Assembly (NCBI RefSeq): GCF_947491715.1
Contig: NZ_CANLKR010000014.1
Coordinates: forward strand, 51,049 to 115,048
DNA: 64,000 bases
From: an uncultured Shewanella sp.
Lineage (GTDB): Bacteria > Pseudomonadota > Gammaproteobacteria > Enterobacterales > Shewanellaceae
Direction: 5' to 3'
Part shown: positions 17,600 to 27,067 of the stretch, piece after piece
Position numbering within the stretch: the stretch's first letter is position 1
How the letters are laid out: every line of letters starts with the position of its first letter
Notes under the pieces: generated by a model
Seen by the model: only the letters and a program-made list of their open reading frames with translations
Told to the model about the DNA's origin: nothing
Database searches by the model: none
Program-made: the position numbers and the translations under genes

Positions 17600-19591
17600 A
17601 TGTCATCTCGTAAAGAACTCGCAAACGCTATCCGCGCACTCAGCATGGACGCCGTTCAAAAAGCAAACTCTGGTCATCCAGGCGCACCTATGGGCATGGC
17701 TGATATTGCTGAAGTTTTATGGCGTGATCACCTAAGCCATAACCCTGCTAACCCAGAATGGGCTAACCGTGACCGTTTTATCTTATCTAACGGCCATGGC
17801 TCTATGTTGCATTACTCGTTACTTCACCTTGCGGGTTACGATTTACACATCGAAGATTTGAAGCAGTTTCGTCAATTGCACTCTCGTACACCAGGGCACC
17901 CTGAATACGGCTATGCCCCAGGCATTGAAACCACAACAGGTCCATTAGGCCAAGGGATCACTAACGCTGTCGGTATGGCAATTGCTGAACGTGCATTAGC
18001 CGCACAGTTCAACCGCGAAGGCCATAATGTCGTTGATCACTTCACTTATTCTTTCATGGGTGACGGTTGTTTAATGGAAGGGATTTCCCATGAAGCCTGT
18101 TCATTAGCCGGTACTTTAGGTCTTGGTAAGCTTATCGCTTTTTGGGATGACAATGGTATCTCTATCGACGGCGAAGTCGAAGGTTGGTTTACTGACGATA
18201 CCGTTAAACGTTTTGAAGCCTACGGTTGGCACGTTATTGCTGGTGTTGATGGCCATGACAGCGATGCTATCAATGCGGCGATTGAAGCAGCGAAACACGA
18301 TCCTCGCCCAAGCCTATTATGCTGTAAAACCATCATTGGTTACGGCTCCCCCAATAAAGGTGGCAGCCATGATTGTCACGGTGCGCCTCTAGGTGATGCT
18401 GAAATTGCAGCAGCCCGTGAATTCTTAGGCTGGGAACATGCACCTTTTGAAATCCCTGCTGACATTTATGCCCAGTGGGATGCAAAAAAAGCCGGTCTTG
18501 CTGCAGAGCAAGCTTGGGATAAAAAGTTTGCCGCCTATAGCGCTGCATACCCAGAACTCGCAGCTGAACTTAAACGCCGCACATTAGGCGAGCTTCCTGC
18601 CAACTTTGCAGACGACTCAGCAGCCTATATTAAAGAGCTACAAGCGAATCCTGCTAATATTGCTTCTCGCAAAGCATCGCAAAACGCACTTGAAGCTTAT
18701 GGTAAAATGTTGCCAGAATTTATGGGCGGCAGTGCCGATTTAGCACCGTCTAACCTGACCATGTATTCAGGTTCTCAGCCGCTAACATTGGATGATGCAT
18801 CCGGTAACTACATCCACTACGGTGTCCGTGAATTCGGTATGTCAGCCATCATGAACGGTATTGCTCTGCATGGCGGTTTTGTGCCTTACGGTGCAACCTT
18901 TTTAATGTTCATGGAGTATGCTCGTAACGCTCTGCGTATGGCAGCGATTATGAAGCAACGCTCTATTTTCGTTTACACTCATGATTCTATTGGTCTAGGT
19001 GAAGATGGCCCGACTCATCAACCTGTTGAGCAAATGGCATCATTACGTTTAACCCCTAACATGAGCACTTGGCGTCCTTGTGACCAAGTCGAATCTGCTG
19101 TCGCATGGAAATACGCTATCGAGCGTAATGATGGCCCAACATCATTGATTTTCTCTCGTCAAAATCTTTCGCAACAAACACGTACAGATGAACAGCTCGC
19201 AAACATCGCAAAAGGCGGTTATACCTTAGTCGATTGTGAAGGCACACCTGATGTGATTTTAATTGCGACGGGCTCTGAAGTTGAACTTGCCGTTAAAGCA
19301 CAAGCTGAATTGGCAAACACAGGTCATCAAGCACGGGTTGTCTCAATTCCAGCAACCGATGTATTTGACAAACAAGATGCGGCTTATAAAGAGTCAGTAC
19401 TACCAAGTGCTGTCGCTAACCGCGTCGCTGTTGAAGCAGGTATTGCCGATTACTGGTATAAATATGTTGGCCTGAATGGTCGTATCATAGGTATGACCAC
19501 CTTTGGTGAGTCGGCCCCAGCTAACCAACTTTTCGACATGTTTGGCTTTACTGTCGATAACGTGGTTGCCGCCGCTAAAGAGTTACTTTAA
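17600..19591 (+). CDS. tkt: transketolase
   Basis: A 663-residue thiamine-diphosphate enzyme that moves two-carbon units between ketose and aldose phosphates in the pentose phosphate pathway and yields erythrose 4-phosphate, the substrate of Epd encoded next. Signatures: [20 protein letters not shown] (residues 21-40), the ThDP motif [19 protein letters not shown] (about residues 153-171) ending in a distant DN, and the transketolase motif [17 protein letters not shown] (about residue 412) with catalytic Glu. Length and layout are normal. A terminator follows, so tkt and epd are probably separate units, although the order tkt-epd-pgk-fba is a conserved metabolic block. Confidence 0.98.
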   Translation: MSSRKELANAIRALSMDAVQKANSGHPGAPMGMADIAEVLWRDHLSHNPANPEWANRDRFILSNGHGSMLHYSLLHLAGYDLHIEDLKQFRQLHSRTPGHPEYGYAPGIETTTGPLGQGITNAVGMAIAERALAAQFNREGHNVVDHFTYSFMGDGCLMEGISHEACSLAGTLGLGKLIAFWDDNGISIDGEVEGWFTDDTVKRFEAYGWHVIAGVDGHDSDAINAAIEAAKHDPRPSLLCCKTIIGYGSPNKGGSHDCHGAPLGDAEIAAAREFLGWEHAPFEIPADIYAQWDAKKAGLAAEQAWDKKFAAYSAAYPELAAELKRRTLGELPANFADDSAAYIKELQANPANIASRKASQNALEAYGKMLPEFMGGSADLAPSNLTMYSGSQPLTLDDASGNYIHYGVREFGMSAIMNGIALHGGFVPYGATFLMFMEYARNALRMAAIMKQRSIFVYTHDSIGLGEDGPTHQPVEQMASLRLTPNMSTWRPCDQVESAVAWKYAIERNDGPTSLIFSRQNLSQQTRTDEQLANIAKGGYTLVDCEGTPDVILIATGSEVELAVKAQAELANTGHQARVVSIPATDVFDKQDAAYKESVLPSAVANRVAVEAGIADYWYKYVGLNGRIIGMTTFGESAPANQLFDMFGFTVDNVVAAAKELL

Positions 19592-19675
19592 TACTGTTTT
19601 TAGCACTATGGCGCAATGTGATTTAAGCATGTTACGACAACAGGCTTTGTTAACATCTTAAATCGATGACAAATA

Positions 19676-19710
19676 AATAACGGCTTACCTTAGGGTAGGC
19701 CGTTATTTTA
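19676..19710 (+). terminator. rho-independent terminator of tkt
   Basis: A 14-bp stem with one G-U pair (19676-19689 with 19694-19707), loop TTAG, then TTA. It lies about 85 bases after the tkt stop and 66 before epd. Confidence 0.8.
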
Positions 19711-19772
19711 TCGATGAAACATTGATATACTCTTGCAGCACACCACATTAAGATTAGAGGTAACAAAGCATC

Positions 19773-20819
19773 ATGATCCGAGTCGCAATCAATGGCTATG
19801 GCCGTATAGGACGCTCTATTCTTCGTGCTGTTTATGAATCGGATAAACGCGATAAAATTCAAATTGTCGCCATAAATGAATTGGCTAAGCCCGAAGCCAT
19901 GGTTCATTTAACCCAATATGATACCACTCACGGTCGCTTTCAAACCCAAGTGCAATTACAAAACGATCATATGCTGATCGGTGATGACAGTATTCGATTA
20001 TTAAATGAAGAAGATGCCAGTCAGCTTCCTTGGAAAGCACTCGACATCGATATTGTTTATGAAGCGACTGGGGTTTTAGGTGACAAACAAGCGTGTTTGG
20101 CTCATATTCAAGCTGGCGCAAAGCAGGTGCTCATTAGCCAACCAGGCAGTAATGATGTTGATGCGACCATTATTTATGGCGTCAATGAACAGGTGCTCAA
20201 AGCCAGTCATACCATAGTATCAAACGCCTCTTGTACCACTAATTGTGTTATTCCTGTCATCGATGTTCTCGATAAGCATTTTGTGGTTAAAAGTGGAGCA
20301 ATAACCACCATACATTCATCGATGAATGATCAACAAGTGATCGATGCCTATCACGACGATTTACGCCGTACTCGCGCAGCAGGTCAGTCTATTATTCCAG
20401 TGGATACCAAATTGGCTCGAGGAATAGAGCGTATTTTGCCGCACATGAAAGATAAGTTTGAAGCCATTTCTGTTCGCGTGCCTACCATTAATGTCACCGC
20501 CATCGACTTATCATTAACCCTTAAAAAGCGTGTCGATATTGATACCATTAATAACGTATTACGCAGCGCCACCTTAGGCCAGTTTAACGGGATTGTCGGT
20601 TACACCAATGAGCCGCTGGTTTCCTGTGATTTTAATCACGATCCCCGCTCCAGTGTGGTTGATGGCACCCAAACCCGTGTCAGTGACGGCCATTTAGTCA
20701 AACTATTACTTTGGTGCGATAACGAGTGGGGCTTTGCAAACCGTATGCTCGACACCAGTTTAGCCATGATCCATGCAAAGCGTGCAGGATCAAACCAACA
20801 TATTGAACCCATTTTTTAA
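19773..20819 (+). CDS. epd: erythrose-4-phosphate dehydrogenase
   Basis: 348 residues, GAPDH fold. It oxidises D-erythrose 4-phosphate to 4-phosphoerythronate with NAD, the first step of the DXP-dependent route to pyridoxal phosphate. Rossmann motif [18 protein letters not shown] at the N-terminus; catalytic Cys154 in [18 protein letters not shown]; substrate loop [19 protein letters not shown]. The Epd-type features [17 protein letters not shown] and the position directly before pgk separate it from glycolytic GapA. It lies 20 bases before pgk and is likely co-transcribed. Confidence 0.94.
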   Translation: MIRVAINGYGRIGRSILRAVYESDKRDKIQIVAINELAKPEAMVHLTQYDTTHGRFQTQVQLQNDHMLIGDDSIRLLNEEDASQLPWKALDIDIVYEATGVLGDKQACLAHIQAGAKQVLISQPGSNDVDATIIYGVNEQVLKASHTIVSNASCTTNCVIPVIDVLDKHFVVKSGAITTIHSSMNDQQVIDAYHDDLRRTRAAGQSIIPVDTKLARGIERILPHMKDKFEAISVRVPTINVTAIDLSLTLKKRVDIDTINNVLRSATLGQFNGIVGYTNEPLVSCDFNHDPRSSVVDGTQTRVSDGHLVKLLLWCDNEWGFANRMLDTSLAMIHAKRAGSNQHIEPIF

Positions 20820-20839
20820 ACCTTAAAGGAAGCTTACGA

Positions 20840-22015
20840 ATGGCTATTATTAATATGAGTGAATTAGACCTTCAGTCTAAACGCGTGCTCATTCGAGAAG
20901 ATCTTAACGTGCCAGTCAATAACGGTAAGGTCACCAGTGATGCACGTCTTCGCGCTGCATTACCCACGATAAAAATGGCCCTTGAAAAAGGCGCAGCAGT
21001 CATGGTGATGTCTCATCTTGGCCGTCCAAGCGAAGGTGAGTTTGATGCACAATTTTCAATGCAACCTGTTGTCGACTATTTAAATGATGCACTCACCTGC
21101 CCTGTTCGCTTAGCCACAGATTACTTAGAGGGCGTTGATGCTAACGTCGGTGAAGTCGTTGTATTTGAAAACGTGCGCTTTAATGTGGGCGAGAAAAGTA
21201 ACGATGAATCACTGGCCAAAAAAATGGCCGCATTATGTGATGTCTATGTTATGGATGCCTTTGGTACTGCCCATCGCGCTCAAGCTTCAACCCATGGCGT
21301 GGGATTACATGCACCCATTGCCTGTGCAGGCCCATTATTGGCAGGTGAACTTGATGCGCTGGGTAAAGCACTGAACAATCCGGCACGTCCCATGGTTGCG
21401 ATTGTAGGTGGATCAAAAGTCTCTACTAAGCTCACTGTATTAGAAAGTCTATCTGGTATTGTCGATCAGCTTGTTGTCGGCGGGGGTATTGCGAATACGT
21501 TTATCGCAGCAGCTGGTCACGATGTCGGCAAATCTCTATTTGAAGCCGATTTAGTTGATGAATCTAAACGTCTAGTGGATACTGCCCAAAGCCGAGGAGG
21601 CAGCATTCCAGTGCCGACAGATGTAGTTGTGGCAAGTGAGTTCAGCCCAACGGCCACAGCCACATTAAAGAAGGTCACCGATGTCAGCAGTGAAGACATG
21701 ATCTTTGATATAGGTCCAAACAGCAGTGAAATATTAGCTGATATTATTAGCAAAGCAGGCACTGTTGTATGGAATGGGCCCGTCGGCGTATTTGAATTTG
21801 ATCAATTTGGTCAAGGTACTGAGCGCATTGCCAAGGCCATCGCCGACTCAAAAGCATTTTCCATCGCCGGTGGCGGTGATACACTTGCAGCGGTTGATAA
21901 ATATGGTATTGCCGACAAAGTCTCTTATATTTCAACTGGTGGCGGCGCCTTCTTAGAGTTTTTAGAAGGCAAAGAACTGCCGGCTGTTGCCATGCTAGAA
22001 AGCCGTGGTCAATAA
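20840..22015 (+). CDS. pgk: phosphoglycerate kinase
   Basis: 391 residues. Transfers phosphate between 1,3-bisphosphoglycerate and ADP in glycolysis and gluconeogenesis. Signatures: [20 protein letters not shown] (residues 14-33), [14 protein letters not shown] (about residue 55), [12 protein letters not shown] (about 108), [13 protein letters not shown] (about 191), and [12 protein letters not shown] near the C-terminus for nucleotide binding. AAAGGAAGC precedes the ATG. The usual close partner fba follows only after 750 bases occupied by two copies of a repeat element. Confidence 0.98.
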   Translation: MAIINMSELDLQSKRVLIREDLNVPVNNGKVTSDARLRAALPTIKMALEKGAAVMVMSHLGRPSEGEFDAQFSMQPVVDYLNDALTCPVRLATDYLEGVDANVGEVVVFENVRFNVGEKSNDESLAKKMAALCDVYVMDAFGTAHRAQASTHGVGLHAPIACAGPLLAGELDALGKALNNPARPMVAIVGGSKVSTKLTVLESLSGIVDQLVVGGGIANTFIAAAGHDVGKSLFEADLVDESKRLVDTAQSRGGSIPVPTDVVVASEFSPTATATLKKVTDVSSEDMIFDIGPNSSEILADIISKAGTVVWNGPVGVFEFDQFGQGTERIAKAIADSKAFSIAGGGDTLAAVDKYGIADKVSYISTGGGAFLEFLEGKELPAVAMLESRGQ

Positions 22016-22029
22016 ATAGTAAGATATAT

Positions 22030-22294
22030 ATACCCGTGATACTTGAAGATGCAGGATTCAGCTGGAATTAAAAGCCTTTTAGGCAAGGCTTTGAACAGCG
22101 TGCCTAGTCATTCTAAGCTGATGTTCAGTAACGCAGTATAAAAGGCTTTTAAACCAGCCCTTTGGGAGTCTGTAAAAGCACCTACTTCTGCGTTGTATCA
22201 CCTTAAAAGGCAATAAGCATTCTTGCAATAATACGCCTTGAATTAGGCACTTTTACAGGCTCTGAAAACATGCATCTTCAAGTATCACGGGTAT
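22030..22294. repeat. 265-bp palindromic repeat element, copy 1
   Basis: Bounded by a perfect 24-bp terminal inverted repeat (22030-22053 and 22271-22294). Inner pairs: AAAAGCCTTTTA at 22070-22081 with its complement at 22139-22150; TGAACA at 22092-22097 with TGTTCA at 22122-22127; CTGTAAAA at 22170-22177 with TTTTACAG at 22251-22258. The element can fold into a long branched structure. No coding frame. It is a MITE/REP-like dispersed element of the kind seen in marine gammaproteobacteria. It may also end pgk transcripts. Confidence 0.85.
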
Positions 22295-22328
22295 AGTTAA
22301 AAATATAATAAAAATCGTGCTCAGTGAT

Positions 22329-22593
22329 ATACCCAAATCACTTGAAGATGCAGGATTCAGCTGGAATTAAAACATTTTTAGGCAAGGCATTGAGTTTCTG
22401 GCTTAGTCATTCTAAGTTGATACTCAATAACGCAGTATAAAAGTGTTTTAAACCAGCCCGTTGGGAGTCCGTAAAAACGCTAACTTCTGCGTTGCATGAT
22501 CTCACAAGGCAATAAGCATTCTTTCACTAATGCGCCTTGAATTAAGCCCTTTTACGGGCTCTGAAAACATGCACTTTCAAGTGATTTGGGTAT
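22329..22593. repeat. 265-bp palindromic repeat element, copy 2
   Basis: The same length and plan as copy 1, separated from it by 34 bases and in the same orientation. Terminal arms 22329-22352 and 22570-22593 pair at 22 of 24 positions. Inner pairs: AAAACATTTTTA at 22369-22380 with 22438-22449; ATTGAGT at 22389-22395 with ACTCAAT at 22422-22428; CCGTAAAA at 22469-22476 with TTTTACGG at 22550-22557. Where the two copies differ in an arm, the opposite arm usually differs to match, so pairing is kept. Confidence 0.85.
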
Positions 22594-22767
22594 TAAGTGG
22601 GACCACTCACTACCTGAGTGCTGCCCTAGAATACCCCTTTAGCAATACACTGCTAAAAAATGTGAAAGAAAAAAGACCTAAACAGACAATTTTAATATCC
22701 AATGACTTAAGGATCGCGATAGCGGACATCAAGATCACCTTTGTCACCCTACAACTTGGAGTAAACA

Positions 22768-23832
22768 ATGGCTTTAATCTCTTTGCGTCAAATGTTAGAT
22801 CATGCAGCGGAACACGGATATGGCGTACCTGCTTTTAACGTCAATAACTTAGAACAAATGCGTGCCATTATGCAAGCCGCCGAAGCCTGTGACAGCCCTG
22901 TCATAGTGCAAGCATCGGCAGGTGCCCGTAAATACGCAAGACCACAATTTTTAAAATACCTGATGGCAGCAGCCCTAGAGCAATACCCTGATATTCCAGT
23001 GTGTATTCATCAAGATCACGGAACTCATCCAGATGTGTGTCAACGCTCAATTCAACTTGGCATGTCTTCTGTCATGATGGACGGCTCGTTAATGTCTGAT
23101 GGCAAGACCCCTTCGTCTTACGAGTATAATGTTGATGTCACTCGTAAAACGGTTGCCTTTGCCCATGCTTGTGGCGTATCGGTTGAAGGTGAAATAGGCT
23201 GTTTAGGCAGTTTAGAGACTGGCCAAGCAGGAGAAGAAGACGGCATTGGCGCGACGGGTACATTAAGCGAAGATCAAATGCTCACCACTCCAGAAGAAGC
23301 GGCTCGTTTTGTTGCCGATACTCATGTTGATGCCCTAGCCATTGCCATTGGTACCAGCCACGGCGCTTACAAATTTAGTCGTAAACCGACGGGTGATGTA
23401 CTGAGAATCGATCGTATTAAAGAAATTCACGCTCGTATTCCTAATACACATTTAGTGATGCACGGTTCTTCATCTGTACCACAAGAATGGTTAGAGATTA
23501 TTAACCAATATGGCGGCGCCATTCCAGAAACTTACGGTGTGCCGTTAGACGAAATCGTGGAAGGGATTAAACATGGCGTGCGTAAAGTCAATGTGGATAC
23601 CGATTTACGCTTAGCTTCAACCGGTGCAGTCCGTAAATTCTTGGCGGAAAACCCCAGTGAATTTGACCCCCGTAAATTCTTAAAAGCCTCAATGGATGCC
23701 ATGGCGGCTATCTGTAGCGAACGCTATCAAGCCTTTGGCAGTGCCGGTATGGGCTCAAAAATTAAGCCTTTATCATTACAAGCCATGTACAAAGCCTATC
23801 AAGCGGGCGATTTAGACCCACAAATTAACTAG
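22768..23832 (+). CDS. fba: class II fructose-bisphosphate aldolase
   Basis: 354 residues, zinc-dependent. Splits fructose 1,6-bisphosphate into dihydroxyacetone phosphate and glyceraldehyde 3-phosphate. Signatures: [19 protein letters not shown] (residues 21-39), zinc-site [14 protein letters not shown] (about residue 78), SSVMMDGS (about 101), [12 protein letters not shown], and [11 protein letters not shown] and [10 protein letters not shown] with further zinc-binding His. Codons from 23257 to 23810 are identical to the truncated second copy at 26.4-26.9 kb, which points to recent gene conversion. A shared bidirectional terminator follows. Confidence 0.97.
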   Translation: MALISLRQMLDHAAEHGYGVPAFNVNNLEQMRAIMQAAEACDSPVIVQASAGARKYARPQFLKYLMAAALEQYPDIPVCIHQDHGTHPDVCQRSIQLGMSSVMMDGSLMSDGKTPSSYEYNVDVTRKTVAFAHACGVSVEGEIGCLGSLETGQAGEEDGIGATGTLSEDQMLTTPEEAARFVADTHVDALAIAIGTSHGAYKFSRKPTGDVLRIDRIKEIHARIPNTHLVMHGSSSVPQEWLEIINQYGGAIPETYGVPLDEIVEGIKHGVRKVNVDTDLRLASTGAVRKFLAENPSEFDPRKFLKASMDAMAAICSERYQAFGSAGMGSKIKPLSLQAMYKAYQAGDLDPQIN

Positions 23833-23859
23833 GGATTATTGGAGCGTCAATGCCAGTAA

Positions 23860-23894
23860 AAATGGCCTAAGATATTCACCTTAGGCCATTTGCT
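23860..23894 (+). terminator. bidirectional terminator between fba and the RTX gene
   Basis: A perfect 12-bp stem (AAATGGCCTAAG, 23860-23871, with CTTAGGCCATTT, 23880-23891). T-rich on the plus side, and on the minus side followed by TTTACT, so it can serve both convergent genes. Confidence 0.8.
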
Positions 23895-23932
23895 TTTGTT
23901 ATCGCTATTGTTGTGTTCATTTAATATGGTGA

Positions 23933-25948
23933 TCACGCCTCGCAATTTAATGTGTCGTTAATGCCCGTACCACCATCACAACTATCAGTTCCCGCTCCTC
24001 CATCAAGATGATCATTTTTATTACCGCCAATCAGGATATCATTGCCGTCACCACCGAGTACCACATCATGACCTGCATTGCCGTGAATATAGTCATCACC
24101 TGCACCGCCATCAATAAAGTCGGTGCCACGTTTACCATAAATCACATCGTTACCGGCGCCACCACAAATCCTATCGGCTTTATCCCAACCATGAACCGTA
24201 TCGTTACCGCCAAAGGTCATGATCACATCTTCGCCATGGGTGCCGTTAATACGATCGTCACCACTGGTGCCCCAATGGGTGGCTTTTTCGCCAAAGCAAA
24301 GATCTTGCACTAACGGATTGGTTAATGAGGCATTCACTTCATGACCATCGGGAATATTATCACCATCGGTATCGGCCAACATTGGATCGGTGAAACTATG
24401 ATTAGTCTCATATTCATCCGTTAGACCATCATTATCCGTGTCGATTGAGCCATCATTAGCTGTGACTGTGACCATTACCACTTCGCTGTCAAAAATGCCA
24501 TCACTGACCATCAGTGACAACATATAGCTGCCGGTGACATCGGGAGTAAAACTGGGTGACATGTCACTGCTATTACTCAAGCTAGTTGCATTCACATTGC
24601 TGTCAGCAGGCGTGGCAACCACATCCCAGTGAAAACTCAACATATTAGCGTCACTGCCAGGATGTAAATGACTCTCGCTGCCATCTAACCATACCATATC
24701 CCCTACCCATACCGTTTGTGCTTCGCTTACATGCGCGGTTGGCGGTGTATCTGGTGCGGGTTCTCGTACTGGTGTCATGGCCTCAGCGACGGCTAGCGCA
24801 TTAGCAATATTCAAGCTCTTACCCGACACTGTTGTCGACTCTAAACTCGTCACAGGGGTACCTGAATGCATTAATAAATGCTTCATTTCAGCTGCAGTTA
24901 AATCGGGATATATAGACCAAACTAAAGCAGCGGCACCACTGACATGTGCCGCAGCATCATGAGAAGGTTTATTCATGTAAGCATAAAAGGAAGGTAGTGA
25001 CGATGACATAAAAAAAGAAAAATCTCTTGCAAGTGCTGCATCCCATGGTACAGCCATATCAATATAATTAGGCTCTCTAGTGCCTAAATTCAATACTTTT
25101 GTGATCAAATCGTACGCTGTCACTGTTAAAATACCATCGATATGGTGGTAGCTCATCGGATAAGTTGCTTGTTCATTGTTATTATTAACGGCAGCAGGTA
25201 CAACCAATAATATGCCCACATCAGCAGCAGCCTTAAGCCATACTGCTGCATTTTCATCGCTATAAGCTCCTGATATCCCTATATGAATAACCTTAATATT
25301 AATACCGTAATCTTGTTTTAAATTAATAAAATACCTAAGGCATTCATCTAATAGTGTTAAGTTCTGAATGTCCACTTCCATATCCATTACTCTACAAGCA
25401 GCGAGGCTCACATCCCAATTCACACCAACGACACCGAATCCGTTGTTCCCTTTCGCGCCTATGATGCCGGCCTCCATACTAGCGTGAAAAGCTTCAGTTC
25501 CATATTCTCCGTAATTCATGGGATCGCCGTTGTCATCAAACGCATTGTAACCATGGACATCATCTATCACACCGTTGCCATCATCATCCAATCCATTGTC
25601 AGCAATTTCCTTGGGGTTAACCCACATATTGTCAATCAAATCTTCATGAGTATAATCAATTCCCTTTCCTATTAAGCCAACCACCACCTCTTTGCTCCCC
25701 GTAGTGATCTCCCATGCTTCCGGCGCAGCAATATCATGTAGCAATGCTTTTTTTGATTCATGCCCAAATCCTGGATCATTTGGAAACACAGCGTACGCGC
25801 TAGGTATAATAAAAAAGCTGCCGATATAAACAACACCGGCGCTTAACATATGGCTGAACAGTTTTAATAGTTTAAACCCTTTATTCTGTATTAGTTGAAT
25901 GAAAGAATAATTAATGACTCCAATAACTGCCATAATGAAATACGCCAT
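23933..25948 (-). CDS. secreted subtilisin-like protein with lost catalytic residues, Ca-binding and RTX repeats
   Basis: 671 residues from ATG 25946-25948 (AGAGGA about 6 bases upstream; an ATG six codons earlier lacks a ribosome site). Layout: two hydrophobic N-terminal segments, the second ending IPSAYA; an S8 peptidase-fold domain (about 65-385); a PKD-like beta domain (about 400-500); thrombospondin-type DxDxDG repeats (about 505-550); hemolysin-type GGxGxD repeats to the C-terminus, ending LNCEA. The S8 triad is broken: the Asp of the VIDTGID motif is Gly94 (LIGKGIDYTHEDL), and the Ser of GTSMAAPHV is His330 (PSHDAAAHVSG). His155 (FHASMEAG) and the oxyanion Asn255 are kept. It is therefore probably a non-proteolytic or altered-activity secreted protein. 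The RTX tail suggests type I secretion and folding in calcium-rich seawater, which conflicts with the N-terminal leader. Confidence 0.82.
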   Translation of the reverse strand: MAYFIMAVIGVINYSFIQLIQNKGFKLLKLFSHMLSAGVVYIGSFFIIPSAYAVFPNDPGFGHESKKALLHDIAAPEAWEITTGSKEVVVGLIGKGIDYTHEDLIDNMWVNPKEIADNGLDDDGNGVIDDVHGYNAFDDNGDPMNYGEYGTEAFHASMEAGIIGAKGNNGFGVVGVNWDVSLAACRVMDMEVDIQNLTLLDECLRYFINLKQDYGINIKVIHIGISGAYSDENAAVWLKAAADVGILLVVPAAVNNNNEQATYPMSYHHIDGILTVTAYDLITKVLNLGTREPNYIDMAVPWDAALARDFSFFMSSSLPSFYAYMNKPSHDAAAHVSGAAALVWSIYPDLTAAEMKHLLMHSGTPVTSLESTTVSGKSLNIANALAVAEAMTPVREPAPDTPPTAHVSEAQTVWVGDMVWLDGSESHLHPGSDANMLSFHWDVVATPADSNVNATSLSNSSDMSPSFTPDVTGSYMLSLMVSDGIFDSEVVMVTVTANDGSIDTDNDGLTDEYETNHSFTDPMLADTDGDNIPDGHEVNASLTNPLVQDLCFGEKATHWGTSGDDRINGTHGEDVIMTFGGNDTVHGWDKADRICGGAGNDVIYGKRGTDFIDGGAGDDYIHGNAGHDVVLGGDGNDILIGGNKNDHLDGGAGTDSCDGGTGINDTLNCEA

Positions 25949-26184
25949 GATGTCCTCTCTTAACATTAAATTTATTTAATATTTAGGAGGATTTTGTCAA
26001 AAAGGCTGAGCTATCACATCATACCTAGGTATGAAAACTATCTTAGACAACAGGCTACAAATAACGCACTATATAACACTTTGGTATTAACTCCATTAAG
26101 TAAAAACAGATTGAATATAAAGTAAATACCTACCAAGGCTAGCACTCAGCCAGTCGTATCACATTGAAAATGAACATTTGATTT

Positions 26185-26968
26185 AATTCAACTAGGCATG
26201 TCATCGGTCATGATGGACGGCTCGTTAATGTCTGATGGAAAAACCCCTTCTTCTTATGAACACAACGTCGATGTCACTCGAAAAACCGTTGCTTTCTCCC
26301 ATGCCTGTGGCGTATCAGTTAAAGGTGAAATAGGCTGTTTAGGCAGCTTAGAGACTGGCCAAGCTGGTGAAGAAGACGGGATTGGCGCGACAGGTACATT
26401 AAGCGAAGATCAAATGCTCACCACTCCAGAAGAAGCGGCTCGTTTTGTTGCCGATACTCATGTTGATGCCCTAGCCATTGCCATTGGTACCAGCCACGGC
26501 GCTTACAAATTTAGTCGTAAACCGACGGGTGATGTACTGAGAATCGATCGTATTAAAGAAATTCACGCTCGTATTCCTAATACACATTTAGTGATGCACG
26601 GTTCTTCATCTGTACCACAAGAATGGTTAGAGATTATTAACCAATATGGCGGCGCCATTCCAGAAACTTACGGTGTGCCGTTAGACGAAATCGTGGAAGG
26701 GATTAAACATGGCGTGCGTAAAGTCAATGTGGATACCGATTTACGCTTAGCTTCAACCGGTGCAGTCCGTAAATTCTTGGCGGAAAACCCCAGTGAATTT
26801 GACCCCCGTAAATTCTTAAAAGCCTCAATGGATGCCATGGCGGCTATCTGTAGCGAACGCTATCAAGCCTTTGGCAGTGCCGGTATGGGCTCAAAAATTA
26901 AGCCTTTATCATTACAAGCCATGTACAAAGCCTATCAAGCGGGCGAATTAGATCCACAAATTAACTAA
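26185..26968 (+). pseudogene. 5'-truncated second fructose-bisphosphate aldolase gene
   Basis: Homology to fba begins abruptly at about 26185 (matching 23049) and runs to the stop, so the first 94 or so codons, including the first zinc-site motif, are absent. The left 207 bases (26186-26392) differ from fba at 25 positions, 22 of them apparently silent or nearly so; the protein changes I see are Tyr to His, Ala to Ser and Glu to Lys. The next 554 bases (26393-26946) show no difference by eye, and divergence resumes before the stop. An ATG at 26198 could start a 256-residue fragment, but without a ribosome site or a complete active site it should not be a working aldolase. Confidence 0.88.
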
Positions 26969-26989
26969 ATAGTATTAATAAAAAGATGC

Positions 26990-27030
26990 AAAAATAGTCT
27001 TAACTACCTCAGTTAAGGCTATTTTTATTT
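26990..27030 (+). terminator. bidirectional terminator after the truncated fba copy
   Basis: A 16-bp stem with one wobble (26990-27005 with 27011-27026), loop ACCTC, flanked by A and T tracts on both sides. It can end the fba fragment and the leftward RTX gene. Confidence 0.82.
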
Positions 27031-27067
27031 CATAAGGATACTCATCTGATATTTGTGCAGGCTATTA

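Noticed and set aside
22530..22838. A 102-residue plus-strand frame before fba
   Set aside because: It starts inside the second palindromic repeat and runs into fba out of frame; no motif or conserved character.
26198..26968. A second functional aldolase of 256 residues
   Set aside because: It lacks the first 94 or so residues including the zinc-binding HQDHGTH segment, and no ribosome site precedes its ATG.
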